A stretch of 59,578 nt of DNA, taken from NCBI GenBank assembly GCA_017527495.1, contig JAFXPY010000005.1:1-59578 (forward strand), written 5' to 3'. Each line of letters begins with the position of its first letter. Positions within the stretch are counted from its first letter, which is position 1. The stretch is from Paludibacteraceae bacterium (GTDB lineage Bacteria > Bacteroidota > Bacteroidia > Bacteroidales > Paludibacteraceae). The notes beneath the pieces were generated by a model. The model was given only the letters and a program-made list of their open reading frames with translations. It ran no database searches and was not told where the DNA came from. Shown here piece after piece: positions 17,261-25,845 of the stretch. The position numbers were made by a program, and so were the translations under genes.

Positions 17261-18712
17261 TTATTTTAAGTTTTTAAGTGTTTGCAACAAGAAGTGGTAG
17301 AATTTTTCTACTGATTTGATCTCCACTTTTTCATCCGGACTATGCGGATGTTTGATTGTTGGTCCGAAACTAATCATGTCCATGTTTGGATAATTGCGTC
17401 CAAGGATAGCACATTCAAGTCCGGCATGTATCGTTATGATGCGCGGTTCAACTCCAAACGTGTCGGCATAGACTTGCTTCATTGTGTGCAGAATATTGCT
17501 TTTTACATTTGGTTTCCATCCCGGGTAAGCTCCTGTGAACTCTATTTTAGCCCCTGCCATTGAGAACACGCTTTCAACAATAGATGCCAATTCGTCTTTA
17601 CGACTTTCAACGCTACTTCGCAAGAGACATTTGATTAGAATCTTGTTGGGTTTTGTCTCAATGATTGATAGGTTGTTTGAAGTCTCAACAACATCCGGCA
17701 TTTCCGGTATGATTCGATATACTCCGTGAGGGCATGCCGTCAGTGAGTTGATTAATGCATCTTGTATTTCTTCAGGTATAAGTCCGTGTGGAAGTTCTGT
17801 TTGCGTAGCGGTGAGACTTATACCTTCTTCTATTCCGTCGTATTCTTGAACGAATAGACTCTCAAATTCTTCGACGAGTTGCAAGAGGTCGTCAGTTCCT
17901 TCTTTAGGTACCGTAACAATGGCATGAGCGTCGCGAGGTATAGCATTGCGCATGTTACCTCCTTCGATGCACGCAAGGCGTGCTTCAACATCTTCTATTG
18001 CGTCTTTCAAGAAACGCACCATAAGTTTGTTGGCGTTGGCACGTTGCAGGTTGATGTCAACCCCCGAGTGACCACCTTTGAGTCCGGTGAGGTCAATTTT
18101 GAAAGCAACATCACCTTCCGGAACAGGTGCATAATTAACGATATCAAATTCGATGTTAGCATCAAGACCACCCGCACAGCCTATGTAAAGCTCACCTTCT
18201 GTTTCTGAGTCAAGATTGAGCAGAGTTTGTCCTTTAAGTACTCCTCCTTCAAGAGCAAAAGCTCCGTACATTCCTGTCTCTTCATCAATAGTGAAAAAAG
18301 CCTCAACAGCAGGATGTTCCAAAGTGTTGTCGGCAAGCACAGCCATTGCTGCTGCAACACCTATACCATCGTCGGCACCAAGTGTTGTTCCCTTTGCTGT
18401 CACCCAATCGCCATCTATATATGCGCATATCGGGTCGGTCTCAAAATCATGCTTAATATCGGCATTTTTTTGAGGAACCATATCAAGGTGCGCTTGAAGA
18501 ATAACACCGGGGATATTTTCCTTGCCTTTGGTGGCTGGTTTGCGAATCAAGACATTACCTATCTCGTCTTGAATAGTTTCAAGTCCGAGTTTTTTGCCAA
18601 AGCCAACCATAAAATCGCTTATCTCTTTGCGTTTGCCTGATGGGCGAGGTATTTGTGTGAGTTGGTAGAAACTCTCCCACAAAAGTTGCGGTTGTAATTG
18701 ATTGATTGTCAT
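17261..18712 (-). CDS. pepD: Cytosol non-specific dipeptidase / aminoacyl-histidine dipeptidase
   Basis: 483 residues, typical for M20C peptidases of the PepD type. Metal-site motifs are visible: QAHLDMVPQKN (about residue 80), TLGADDGIGVAAAMA with the bridging Asp, and FTIDEETGMYGA with the catalytic Glu. The late IHAGLECAILG and MDMISFGPTIKHPHSPDEKVEI carry the remaining ligands. It hydrolyses dipeptides including Xaa-His in the cytosol, in line with peptide-fermenting habits. It follows the LRR gene by 12 nt on the same strand. Confidence 0.93.
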   Translation of the reverse strand: MTINQLQPQLLWESFYQLTQIPRPSGKRKEISDFMVGFGKKLGLETIQDEIGNVLIRKPATKGKENIPGVILQAHLDMVPQKNADIKHDFETDPICAYIDGDWVTAKGTTLGADDGIGVAAAMAVLADNTLEHPAVEAFFTIDEETGMYGAFALEGGVLKGQTLLNLDSETEGELYIGCAGGLDANIEFDIVNYAPVPEGDVAFKIDLTGLKGGHSGVDINLQRANANKLMVRFLKDAIEDVEARLACIEGGNMRNAIPRDAHAIVTVPKEGTDDLLQLVEEFESLFVQEYDGIEEGISLTATQTELPHGLIPEEIQDALINSLTACPHGVYRIIPEMPDVVETSNNLSIIETKPNKILIKCLLRSSVESRKDELASIVESVFSMAGAKIEFTGAYPGWKPNVKSNILHTMKQVYADTFGVEPRIITIHAGLECAILGRNYPNMDMISFGPTIKHPHSPDEKVEIKSVEKFYHFLLQTLKNLK

Positions 18713-18724
18713 AGTTATTGTGTT

Positions 18725-20266
18725 TTATCGTTTAATTTCTGTTGTCGATTCAAAAGCTCCATCTTCGATGAGTGTGCTTTCGTTTGCAAAAGTTACTTCA
18801 GCCAGAGCTGTGCAACCTCTAAATGCACCGGCTCCAATGCTAACTACTGTTGCTGGTAGAGAAAGAGTGGTGAGTTGCGTGAAATTGATACAAAGTTGCG
18901 CAGGAATGCGTGTAACCAGTTCGCCAAATGTGATAGATGTAATATGTGATGCCACCTGACCGAAAGGAGCGTCAACATCTTTTTTGATGTCTTTGAATTT
19001 CACTGCGTTCCACTCGATTGTTTGCAAAGCTGTACAATTTGCAAATGCCAAAGGAGAAATAGAAGTTATGCCTTGTGGTATGGTGATCTTTGCAAGAGCC
19101 TTGCAACCATCAAAAGCCCCTTCGCTGATTGTTTGTGTTGCATCTGAGAGTACAATATTTTGCAAAGCCGCACAATTTTTGAAAGCATTTTTTGATATTT
19201 CTTTTATCTTGCCTGCAAATGTTACATCGGTTAGTTTTTGACAGTTTTCAAAAGCTGATTCACCAATGTTAGACACCTTATCTAAATTTATTGTTTCCAA
19301 ATCAGAACAACCTCTGAAAGCAAAATCATCAATGGTCTTGATGTCGGTTCCGAGAACAACTTCTTTGAGGTTTTTGCAGTTTTCAAAGGCATGCTCACTC
19401 ACTGTTGTTATGTTGTTTGATAGTGTAACACTTTTGATACGCTCCATTTCATAGAAGAAATATTGTGGCACCATCTTTACTTTGCTACCGAACTTGACAC
19501 TTTCAATCTGTTTGCGAACGGAATAGAATGGTGCATCAACATCTTTTTTCACTTTGAGTGATTGAGCTTCCCAGATGACATTGGTAAGACTTGAGCAACC
19601 ATCAAAGGCGTTCTTACCTATTGTGGCAACGTTTTGAGAAATTTGGATGGTCTTGAGGTTTGTGCATCCTCGGAATGCTTCTTTATCAATTATTCTGACA
19701 TTATTGCCTATAGTAACATTTTCAAGTGCACGACAATCGCTGAAAGCTCCTTCGCCGATAGTGGAAATTTTGTTGTTGATTTCCACATTGTTGAGTACTA
19801 TAAGTTCTGCACACAGATAGTCAGGAATTTCGGTAACATCTTTGCCGAAAGATATGTTTGTCAGCGTGCTTTTGAAGTCATGAAGGGGGCTCTCAGCTCC
19901 TTTTTTCATCGGGAATTTTGTGGCATTCCATATCACCGTTTTCACACCATTGCAACCATCAAAAGCCGACGAGGCTATTGAGGTGAGAGTTTGCGGAATG
20001 GTTATTGTACTGAGAGTTTGGCAGCCTGAGAAGGCACGTTCACCTATAGCTACAACTGTATATTTTGTTCCGTTGGCCTCTACCGTTGACGGGATATCTA
20101 TAGTGGTCAGTGTAGCATAGTTTTTGGTTGGGTCGTTACTCTCAAGGGTAACTTCTACATTCTTGCCTTTAATTACATTATAGAACAGGCTACCTGATTT
20201 GAAGTTTTGTGCTGTGGCACTCAGGGTGAGGCATAAGCACATGGCAATATTGACAATTCGTTTCAT
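18725..20266 (-). CDS. BspA-type leucine-rich-repeat surface protein
   Basis: 513 residues. A signal peptide (MKRIVNIAMCLCLTLSATAQ) is followed by at least a dozen BspA/TpLRR (LRR_5) units of about 23 residues with the pattern IGxxAFxxCxxLxxVxIPxxVxxI. Irregular units with DVDAPF...ITSITFG interrupt the solenoid at intervals. The last residues, FESTTEIKR, carry no sorting domain. Relatives in oral Bacteroidales act as adhesins. The position between lpxA and pepD suggests constitutive co-transcription; no role in lipid A is implied. Confidence 0.85.
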   Translation of the reverse strand: MKRIVNIAMCLCLTLSATAQNFKSGSLFYNVIKGKNVEVTLESNDPTKNYATLTTIDIPSTVEANGTKYTVVAIGERAFSGCQTLSTITIPQTLTSIASSAFDGCNGVKTVIWNATKFPMKKGAESPLHDFKSTLTNISFGKDVTEIPDYLCAELIVLNNVEINNKISTIGEGAFSDCRALENVTIGNNVRIIDKEAFRGCTNLKTIQISQNVATIGKNAFDGCSSLTNVIWEAQSLKVKKDVDAPFYSVRKQIESVKFGSKVKMVPQYFFYEMERIKSVTLSNNITTVSEHAFENCKNLKEVVLGTDIKTIDDFAFRGCSDLETINLDKVSNIGESAFENCQKLTDVTFAGKIKEISKNAFKNCAALQNIVLSDATQTISEGAFDGCKALAKITIPQGITSISPLAFANCTALQTIEWNAVKFKDIKKDVDAPFGQVASHITSITFGELVTRIPAQLCINFTQLTTLSLPATVVSIGAGAFRGCTALAEVTFANESTLIEDGAFESTTEIKR

Positions 20267-20271
20267 TTTTT

Positions 20272-21054
20272 CTATTTTTCAGAGAAACCACGAAGTATTC
20301 CTCTTGGTGAATTTTTGATAAAATCAACTACTATATCTTTTTCTTTTGACGCTTCTATTTCGGCTTCAACTTTTTCGATTGCATGTGAAACATTCAGACC
20401 CGACATGAAGATGAGTCGGTAAATATTCTGTATGGCATTGATTTGCTCGTTGGTAAATCCTCGTCTGCGCAGACCGACAGAATTGACTCCGGCAAATGAT
20501 ATCGGCTCCCTTCCTGCCATAACGAATGGCGGAATATCTTTGTTGATTCTTGAACCTCCTTGTATCATAACATGTTGTCCGATATGTGTGAATTGGTGAA
20601 CAAGAGTTCCGCCCCCAATCACGGCAAAATCATCAACAACAACTTCGCCCGCAAGTTGTGTCGCATTGGACATAATTATGTTGTTGCCAACAACGCAATC
20701 GTGAGCGACATGGCAATATGCCATAATCAAACAGTTGTTGCCAATGACGGTTTTTCCTTTCGATGCTGTTCCGCGGTGCACAGTTACAAATTCACGCAGT
20801 GTTGTATTGTCGCCGATTATAACGAGCGTGTCTTCGCCCTTAAATTTAAGATCTTGAGGTATCGCACCTACAACAGCACCGGGGAATATCTTACAGTTTT
20901 TGCCAATACGAACCCCTTCGCATATTGTTACATTACTTCCAATATGTGTGCCCTCTCCGATTTCAACATTTTTTTGGATTGTTACGAATGGATCTATAAC
21001 CACCGACGGATCAATTTTTGCATCGGGATGGATATAAGCTAATGGTTGTTTCAT
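20272..21054 (-). CDS. lpxA: Acyl-ACP--UDP-N-acetylglucosamine O-acyltransferase
   Basis: 260 residues. LpxA performs the first acylation of lipid A synthesis. The left-handed beta-helix hexapeptide repeats run from HPDAKIDPSVVIDPFVTI through about residue 190, with the catalytic-His region MAYCHVAHDCVVGNN (His near 122) and GLRRRGFTNEQINAI in the C-terminal helical domain. Length is standard. The order lpxD-lpxC/fabZ-lpxA matches other Bacteroidetes, with 24 nt between this gene and lpxC/fabZ. Confidence 0.95.
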   Translation of the reverse strand: MKQPLAYIHPDAKIDPSVVIDPFVTIQKNVEIGEGTHIGSNVTICEGVRIGKNCKIFPGAVVGAIPQDLKFKGEDTLVIIGDNTTLREFVTVHRGTASKGKTVIGNNCLIMAYCHVAHDCVVGNNIIMSNATQLAGEVVVDDFAVIGGGTLVHQFTHIGQHVMIQGGSRINKDIPPFVMAGREPISFAGVNSVGLRRRGFTNEQINAIQNIYRLIFMSGLNVSHAIEKVEAEIEASKEKDIVVDFIKNSPRGILRGFSEK

Positions 21055-21078
21055 TTTTTTATTTGTATTTTTGGGTTG

Positions 21079-22461
21079 TTATTTATGTTTTATAATCTGT
21101 GCCACCATTTCAGCCTCAGCCACAAGACGTTCGCCAACGAAACAATGCCCGCGCATCACGACGATGCCTCTGCGGACAGGCTCAATCAGCTCCATACGCA
21201 TTATGAGTGTGTCGCCGGGCACAATTTTCTGACGAAACTTTACCTTGTCTAATTTCATCAGATATGTGCCATAAGTATCGTTTGAACCCTTTTCGTTGAG
21301 TACTAACAAACCACCAACTTGAGCCATCGCTTCAATCACAATAACGCCGGGCACAATAGGCTCGTCGGGGAAGTGTCCTTGAAAATACGGCTCATTGTTG
21401 GTTATGTTCTTAATCCCGACAATGGTGTTTTTTGTTTGTTGTATGATTTTGTCAACTAATTGCATCGGGTAACGATGCGGAAGTCTGTCTTTGATGTCAT
21501 TGATGTCAAGTATAGGCTTCTTTTCTGGGTCATAAATAGGAGGCAAAACATTTGTTTTCTTCATCTCTTTTCTGATGATTTTTGCAAATGCTGTATTTAC
21601 GCCATGCCCGGGGTATTTGGCTATAAGCTTTCCCTGAATCGGCATACCGACAAGCATCATATCGCCAAGAACATCAAGAAGTTTGTGCCTTGATGGCTCA
21701 TTTGGATATTTGAGGTCGCTCAGATAGCCTAATCTATCTGCCGGCTGATGCTCAACATGACATAAATCGGCAAGTTTGTCAAGTTTCTCTTGGCTTACCT
21801 GTCTTTCGTAAATCACGAGAGCGTTGTCAAGATTGCCTCCTTTGATTAGACCGGCATCGAGCAAAGGCTCTATCTCTCTGACGAAAACAAATGTTCTTGC
21901 CGAGGCTATCTCTGTCGGATAGTCTTCTAATTTTTCAAGTTGCGCATATTGATTGCCCAAAATGGGAGAATCATAGCCTACAAGAACATCAACACTGAAA
22001 TGGTCATCAGGCATCAAAATGAGATGATTGCCTTTTTCTGTTATATATTCAATCTTTTTTCTGACAACGAATACTTGCCTTTCAGCATGCTGTTGTTTGA
22101 GACCGACTTGTTTTATTGCCTCAACATAATATCTTGCCGAACCGTCCAAGATTGGCACTTCAGGAGCATCAACTTTGACCAAGACATTATCAACACAAAG
22201 TGCATGAAGGGCAGAAAGAAGATGCTCAACTGTGCTGACTTTCCATTTGCCATTTTCGAGCACTGTACCTCTTTCTGTTGCACTTACATAGTCGGCAACA
22301 GCCGGAAATGTTGGTGTCCCCTCAAGGTCGGTTCGCATGATTTGAATACCGAAATTTTCCGGTGCCGGTTCAATGTCCATGCAGATTTTCAAACCTGTGT
22401 GCAGGCCAAAGCCGTCAAAATGGATGGACTGATTGATTGTATGTTGATATTGTGTCATCAT
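21079..22461 (-). CDS. lpxC/fabZ: Bifunctional UDP-3-O-acyl-GlcNAc deacetylase / 3-hydroxyacyl-ACP dehydratase
   Basis: 460 residues fusing two enzymes. Residues 1 to about 300 are LpxC, the zinc deacetylase committing lipid A synthesis, with STVEHLLSALHAL and HKLLDVLGDMMLVG as zinc-ligand regions. Residues about 315-460 are FabZ with the hot-dog motif LPHRYPMQLVDK and catalytic HFPDEPIVPGVIVIEAMAQ. The fusion is a Bacteroidetes hallmark that joins lipid A and fatty acid flux. The ATG at 22461 overlaps the lpxD stop (ATGA), implying coupled translation; a second ATG follows immediately. Confidence 0.96.
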   Translation of the reverse strand: MMTQYQHTINQSIHFDGFGLHTGLKICMDIEPAPENFGIQIMRTDLEGTPTFPAVADYVSATERGTVLENGKWKVSTVEHLLSALHALCVDNVLVKVDAPEVPILDGSARYYVEAIKQVGLKQQHAERQVFVVRKKIEYITEKGNHLILMPDDHFSVDVLVGYDSPILGNQYAQLEKLEDYPTEIASARTFVFVREIEPLLDAGLIKGGNLDNALVIYERQVSQEKLDKLADLCHVEHQPADRLGYLSDLKYPNEPSRHKLLDVLGDMMLVGMPIQGKLIAKYPGHGVNTAFAKIIRKEMKKTNVLPPIYDPEKKPILDINDIKDRLPHRYPMQLVDKIIQQTKNTIVGIKNITNNEPYFQGHFPDEPIVPGVIVIEAMAQVGGLLVLNEKGSNDTYGTYLMKLDKVKFRQKIVPGDTLIMRMELIEPVRRGIVVMRGHCFVGERLVAEAEMVAQIIKHK

Positions 22462-23486
22462 TTGTTGTTTTTTTCTAATTCGTTTATTTGTTTTTGCAAT
22501 TCAGGCAGGTGTTTCTGAACGACAGCCATACGTCTCCATTGTGATGCCGGTATTGCCGGAGTACCCATGTATTGCCCCGGTTGTTTTATGTTGTTAGGTA
22601 TTCCTGATTGAGCACCTGCCACAACACCATCACAAATTGAAATATGACCTGCAACACCAACCTGACCGGTCAGCATGCAGTGGTTACCTATCGTTGTACT
22701 TCCCGCAACACCTACTTGCGCGCACATAACTGTTGATTTCCCGACATAAACATTATGGCCAATCTGTACAAGATTGTCCAGCTTAGTGTTATCATCAATT
22801 TTTGTTGTACCCATCATAGCACGATCAATAGTTGTGTTGGCTCCTATTTCTATGTCATTGCCAATCACCACATTGCCAATCTGCGGCACTTTGTGATAAT
22901 AACCATTCTGGTCGGGCTCGAAGCCGAATCCGTCAGCTCCGACAACAACACCGGAATGTAAGATACAATTATTTCCTATCTCACAATTGTAATATATTTT
23001 CACACCGGAATACAATATCGTGTTGTCTCCAATTTTGACATTATGTCCGATATATGTATTAGGGTAAATTTGTACTCCTTTGCCCAATTTAACATTTTCA
23101 CCGATATATACAAAAGCGCCAATATAGGCATCTGCAGGCACATCAACTCCCTCTGCGATAAAACATGGCTGTTCAATGCCACACTTGCGAGGGTTAAGTA
23201 CGTCAGCAACAAGCTGAAGCAGTTGCGACATTGCAACACGTGCATTCTCAACGCGTATTATTGTGGTATTAACTGCAAAATCAATGTCGATATCATTGCT
23301 AACCAAAACAATAGAGGCTTTGGTATCTTTCAGATAGCCAAGATATTTTTTGTCGCCTAAAAAACATAACGTACCTTCGCGACCGGAAACAATATCTGAG
23401 ACATCGCTCACCATAACTTGAGCGTTACCTTCTATTTTGCCTCCAACAACTTGAGCTATTTGTGCGGCAGAGAATTTTATATTCAT
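22458..23486 (-). CDS. lpxD: UDP-3-O-(3-hydroxyacyl)glucosamine N-acyltransferase
   Basis: 342 residues. LpxD adds the second acyl chain after LpxC. An N-terminal uridine-binding domain (IAQVVGGKIEGNAQVMVSDV) is followed by hexapeptide repeats forming a beta-helix, with the catalytic His in LDNLVQIGHNVYVGK and the family segment GADGFGFEPD. A C-terminal helix (QWRRMAVVQKHLPELQKQINEL) closes the trimer. It is first in the lpx operon, with a well-formed promoter about 27 nt upstream. Confidence 0.95.
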   Translation of the reverse strand: MNIKFSAAQIAQVVGGKIEGNAQVMVSDVSDIVSGREGTLCFLGDKKYLGYLKDTKASIVLVSNDIDIDFAVNTTIIRVENARVAMSQLLQLVADVLNPRKCGIEQPCFIAEGVDVPADAYIGAFVYIGENVKLGKGVQIYPNTYIGHNVKIGDNTILYSGVKIYYNCEIGNNCILHSGVVVGADGFGFEPDQNGYYHKVPQIGNVVIGNDIEIGANTTIDRAMMGTTKIDDNTKLDNLVQIGHNVYVGKSTVMCAQVGVAGSTTIGNHCMLTGQVGVAGHISICDGVVAGAQSGIPNNIKQPGQYMGTPAIPASQWRRMAVVQKHLPELQKQINELEKNNK

Positions 23487-23512
23487 TTTTTTAGTAACTT
23501 TTTATCCGACTG

Positions 23513-23544
23513 CAAAAATACTAAAAAAAAACGATTTTACAAAA
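23513..23544 (-). promoter_or_regulatory. lpxD operon promoter
   Basis: Minus-strand TTTTG (23544-23540) and TATTTTTG (23520-23513) are spaced by 19 nt, a good Bacteroidetes sigma match driving lpxD-lpxC/fabZ-lpxA and downstream genes. Confidence 0.75.
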
Positions 23545-23608
23545 TTTAACTGCTTAGCACAGCTTTTTTTATGCTTTTATGTTATAATTTAGTTTGTTTT
23601 TTGCAAAT

Positions 23609-24217
23609 TTAGTCTTGATTAGCAATAAAATTTCTGTAATAGCGTGCAACAGTATCTTTTTTTACCTTCAGTTTTTTACCTATTTCACGAAATGACTTGC
23701 CTTGCTCCAATAACTCCAATAGTTTCTTTTCTTTTTTGAATAGTTTATATCTTTTTTTGTCTGTTTTTCCGTTAGGGCGCCCCATTTTTTCACCCTCGGA
23801 ACGTTTCCGGTCTAATGCTTCTTTTGTCCGCTGACTTATGAGATTACGTTCTATCTCAGCTGATAGTCCGAATGCAAAAGCGAGCACTTTTGATTGTATA
23901 TCTTCTCCAAGCCGGTAATTGTCCTTTATTGTCCATACTTTACACCCTTTGTTCATGCATATATTTAATATCTCCATTATCATGAACAAATTTCTGCCTA
24001 AGCGCGACAATTCGGAACATATTATGACATCATCTTCGGTTGCAACTTCAAGCAGTTGTCCAAGTCGCCTTTTGCTAAAACTTTTTGTTCCACTTATCGT
24101 TTCTTCGATCCATCCATCGATGGTCAAATTGTTTTTTTTTGCAAATTTGAGTATTTCAAATCTTTGATTTTCGACGGTTTGTTTGTCAGAACTAACTCTG
24201 ATATAACCATATATCAT
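23609..24217 (-). CDS. Serine recombinase, Mpi-like DNA invertase/resolvase
   Basis: 202 residues. The resolvase catalytic domain starts MIYGYIRVSSDKQTVENQR with the nucleophile Ser near residue 9, followed by ICSELSRLGRNLFMIMEIL and FAFGLSAEIERNLISQRT. A linker GRPNGKTDKKRYK leads to a C-terminal helix-turn-helix (GKSFREIGKKLKVKKDTVARYYR). Length and the TVENQR...IDGWIEETISGTK segment strongly resemble Mpi, the Bacteroides invertase that flips many surface-polysaccharide promoters. No matching inverted-repeat target was found beside it. No promoter is evident, so it may rely on read-through from the rubrerythrin terminator. Confidence 0.88.
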   Translation of the reverse strand: MIYGYIRVSSDKQTVENQRFEILKFAKKNNLTIDGWIEETISGTKSFSKRRLGQLLEVATEDDVIICSELSRLGRNLFMIMEILNICMNKGCKVWTIKDNYRLGEDIQSKVLAFAFGLSAEIERNLISQRTKEALDRKRSEGEKMGRPNGKTDKKRYKLFKKEKKLLELLEQGKSFREIGKKLKVKKDTVARYYRNFIANQD

Positions 24218-24239
24218 AGTAGTTTTGAGCTATGTAAAA

Positions 24240-24270
24240 AAAAGCACCGACAACCATAGCCGATGCTTTT
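24240..24270 (-). terminator. Terminator downstream of reverse rubrerythrin
   Basis: On the minus-strand RNA a 12-bp stem containing two to three G-U pairs and a 7-nt loop is followed by a run of eight U. The G-U pairs become mismatches on the other strand, which fixes the orientation. Confidence 0.75.
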
Positions 24271-24291
24271 AGTTGAATAGGTTCGTACCGA

Positions 24292-24840
24292 CTATTTCTC
24301 GAAATAGCGTTTGTACAGCCCTTGGAATCCTTGTCCGTGGCGTGCCTCGTCTTTTGCCATTTCGTGAATGGTGTCGTGTATTGCATCAAGGTCGAGTTGT
24401 TTTGCTCTTCTTGCAATACGCATTTTTTCTTCACACGCTCCTGCCTCTGCTCTCATTCGTTTGTCGAGATTGGTTTTTGTGTCCCAGACAACTTCTCCAA
24501 GCAGCTCTGCAATTCTTGCACAATGGTCGGCTTCCTCAAAAGCATAACGGCGGAAAGCCTCTGCAATTTCGGGATAACCCTCACGGTCGGCCTGACGGCT
24601 CATCGCAAGATACATACCCACTTCTGTGGCTTCACCCATAAATTGAGCATTGAGGTCATGACGCATCTCATCGTCTGTATCCTTGGCTATACCAAGAACA
24701 TGTTCCGTTACAAAATTCAATTCACCCTCAACTAATTCGGTGAACTTCTCGCGCGGTTGTCTGCACTGCGGACAACGCTCAGGTGGCTCCGGTCCTTCAT
24801 GAACGTAACCACATACACTACATACCCATTTCTTTGACAT
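24292..24840 (-). CDS. Reverse rubrerythrin (peroxide/oxygen reductase)
   Basis: 182 residues. A rubredoxin-type FeS4 domain lies at the N-terminus (CSVCGYVHEGPEPPERCPQCRQP, about residues 7-28). It is followed by a ferritin-like diiron domain with FMGEATEVGMYLAMS, RYAFEEADHCARIAELLG and MAKDEARHGQGF carrying the metal Glu/His. Rubredoxin-first order defines reverse rubrerythrins, which reduce H2O2 and O2 with NADH-derived electrons in strict anaerobes. Its own terminator follows. A Cys-rich lipoprotein gene lies 33 nt upstream on the same strand. Confidence 0.88.
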   Translation of the reverse strand: MSKKWVCSVCGYVHEGPEPPERCPQCRQPREKFTELVEGELNFVTEHVLGIAKDTDDEMRHDLNAQFMGEATEVGMYLAMSRQADREGYPEIAEAFRRYAFEEADHCARIAELLGEVVWDTKTNLDKRMRAEAGACEEKMRIARRAKQLDLDAIHDTIHEMAKDEARHGQGFQGLYKRYFEK

Positions 24841-24873
24841 AATCGTAAGTTATTTTAGTTAATATAAGTGGAT

Positions 24874-25077
24874 TTAATCTTGTGAAGATTCAGCCTCTGT
24901 CGCTACTTCAACAAGAGATGTGTCGGCTTTAATGGTGTCTTGGCAACACTTACCGGAATCTTTTTTGCAGCACTCTTGCTTCTCGCAAGCTCCGTCCTGC
25001 TCACTACTTTCTGCTGCCTTATTGCAGCAAGCCATCATCGAAAATACAATGATGCCCAATAATAACATTTTCTTCAT
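24874..25077 (-). CDS. Small cysteine-rich lipoprotein
   Basis: 67 residues. Signal peptide MKKMLLLGIIVFSMMAC gives a lipobox Cys at 17 followed by another Cys. The mature part is acidic and holds a cluster of Cys (ACEKQECCKKDSGKCCQD), then an acidic tail. No known family was recognised. The Cys pattern suggests metal binding or thiol chemistry at the envelope, and co-transcription with reverse rubrerythrin suggests an oxidative or metal stress link; both are inference. A minus-strand -7 box lies at 25121-25114. Confidence 0.7.
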   Translation of the reverse strand: MKKMLLLGIIVFSMMACCNKAAESSEQDGACEKQECCKKDSGKCCQDTIKADTSLVEVATEAESSQD

Positions 25078-25113
25078 CTTTAAAAAAATAATTTAGTAAA
25101 TACTTTAACAATG

Positions 25114-25175
25114 CAAAATTACAAGTTTTTTTTTACTTTAACAATTTTATTATTAATTTTTTTATTGTAACTTTG
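25114..25175. promoter_or_regulatory. Divergent promoters, Cys-rich lipoprotein and phosphatase
   Basis: Minus-strand TAATTTTG (25121-25114) serves the lipoprotein-rubrerythrin unit; plus-strand TAACTTTG (25168-25175) serves the HAD phosphatase, whose ATG begins 25 nt later. Confidence 0.65.
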
Positions 25176-25199
25176 CAGTCAATTATTTTTATGATTTGA

Positions 25200-25844
25200 A
25201 TGACTGTTATTTTTGATTTAGACGGCACTTTACTCAATACCATCGGAGACCTCGGAGAAGCATGTAATTTTGCTCTCAAAAGATTGAATTTTCCAACGCA
25301 TACACCTGAACAATACAAGCATCTTGTTGGCAATGGTGTCAGAAAACTGATCGAACGTGCCCTGCCGGAAGGATATAAAACCGATGAAACAATAGAACAA
25401 GTCTTGTCTTTGTTTAAACAATATTACGACAAACATTGTTGCGACAATACTTTTCCTTATGATGGAATCAGCCAGTTAGTGGACGATTTGCAATCTCGGG
25501 ATTTCAACGTCGCTGTAGCATCCAACAAATATCAGTCGGCAGCAGAGCGCATTGTGAATCATTATTTCCCCACTATACGCTACGTATATGGTCAGCGAGA
25601 TGGGGTACCGATAAAACCTTCTCCTTTTGTCGTCGAAGAAATCATGACAGACTTGAAAATACATGACAAATCAGAGATTTTGTATATAGGTGATAGTGGA
25701 GTGGATTGGCATACGGCTAAAAATGCAGGAGTAAAGGCAACTATTGTTAGTTGGGGATTTTGCTCTCGCCAAGAACTAAAAGAAAAAGGAATAGAAAACA
25801 TTGTTGATACAATTGACGAACTGAGACAAATAATTTTTGAGTGA
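25200..25844 (+). CDS. HAD-family phosphatase, phosphoglycolate phosphatase-like
   Basis: 214 residues. HAD motif I is VIFDLDGTLLNT at the very N-terminus (nucleophile Asp near 6). Motif II is NVAVASNKYQSAA, the Lys of motif III is in GVPIKPSPF, and motif IV is ILYIGDSGVDWHTAKNAG. A helical C1 cap lies between motifs I and II, as in Gph. The likely reaction is hydrolysis of 2-phosphoglycolate or a similar small phosphate ester; specificity is not determined. It overlaps nothing and is followed by a lipoprotein gene whose ATG directly follows its stop. Confidence 0.85.
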   Translation: MTVIFDLDGTLLNTIGDLGEACNFALKRLNFPTHTPEQYKHLVGNGVRKLIERALPEGYKTDETIEQVLSLFKQYYDKHCCDNTFPYDGISQLVDDLQSRDFNVAVASNKYQSAAERIVNHYFPTIRYVYGQRDGVPIKPSPFVVEEIMTDLKIHDKSEILYIGDSGVDWHTAKNAGVKATIVSWGFCSRQELKEKGIENIVDTIDELRQIIFE

Positions 25845-25845
25845 T

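Noticed and set aside
20560-22518. Long plus-strand ORFs (20560-21042 and 21940-22518)
   Set aside because: They are shadows of lpxA and lpxC/fabZ; the real genes on the minus strand have complete catalytic motifs and ordered operon spacing.
23487-24291. Invertible promoter beside the serine recombinase
   Set aside because: Only terminator-type hairpins and the lpxD promoter were found; no long inverted repeats bracket a promoter.
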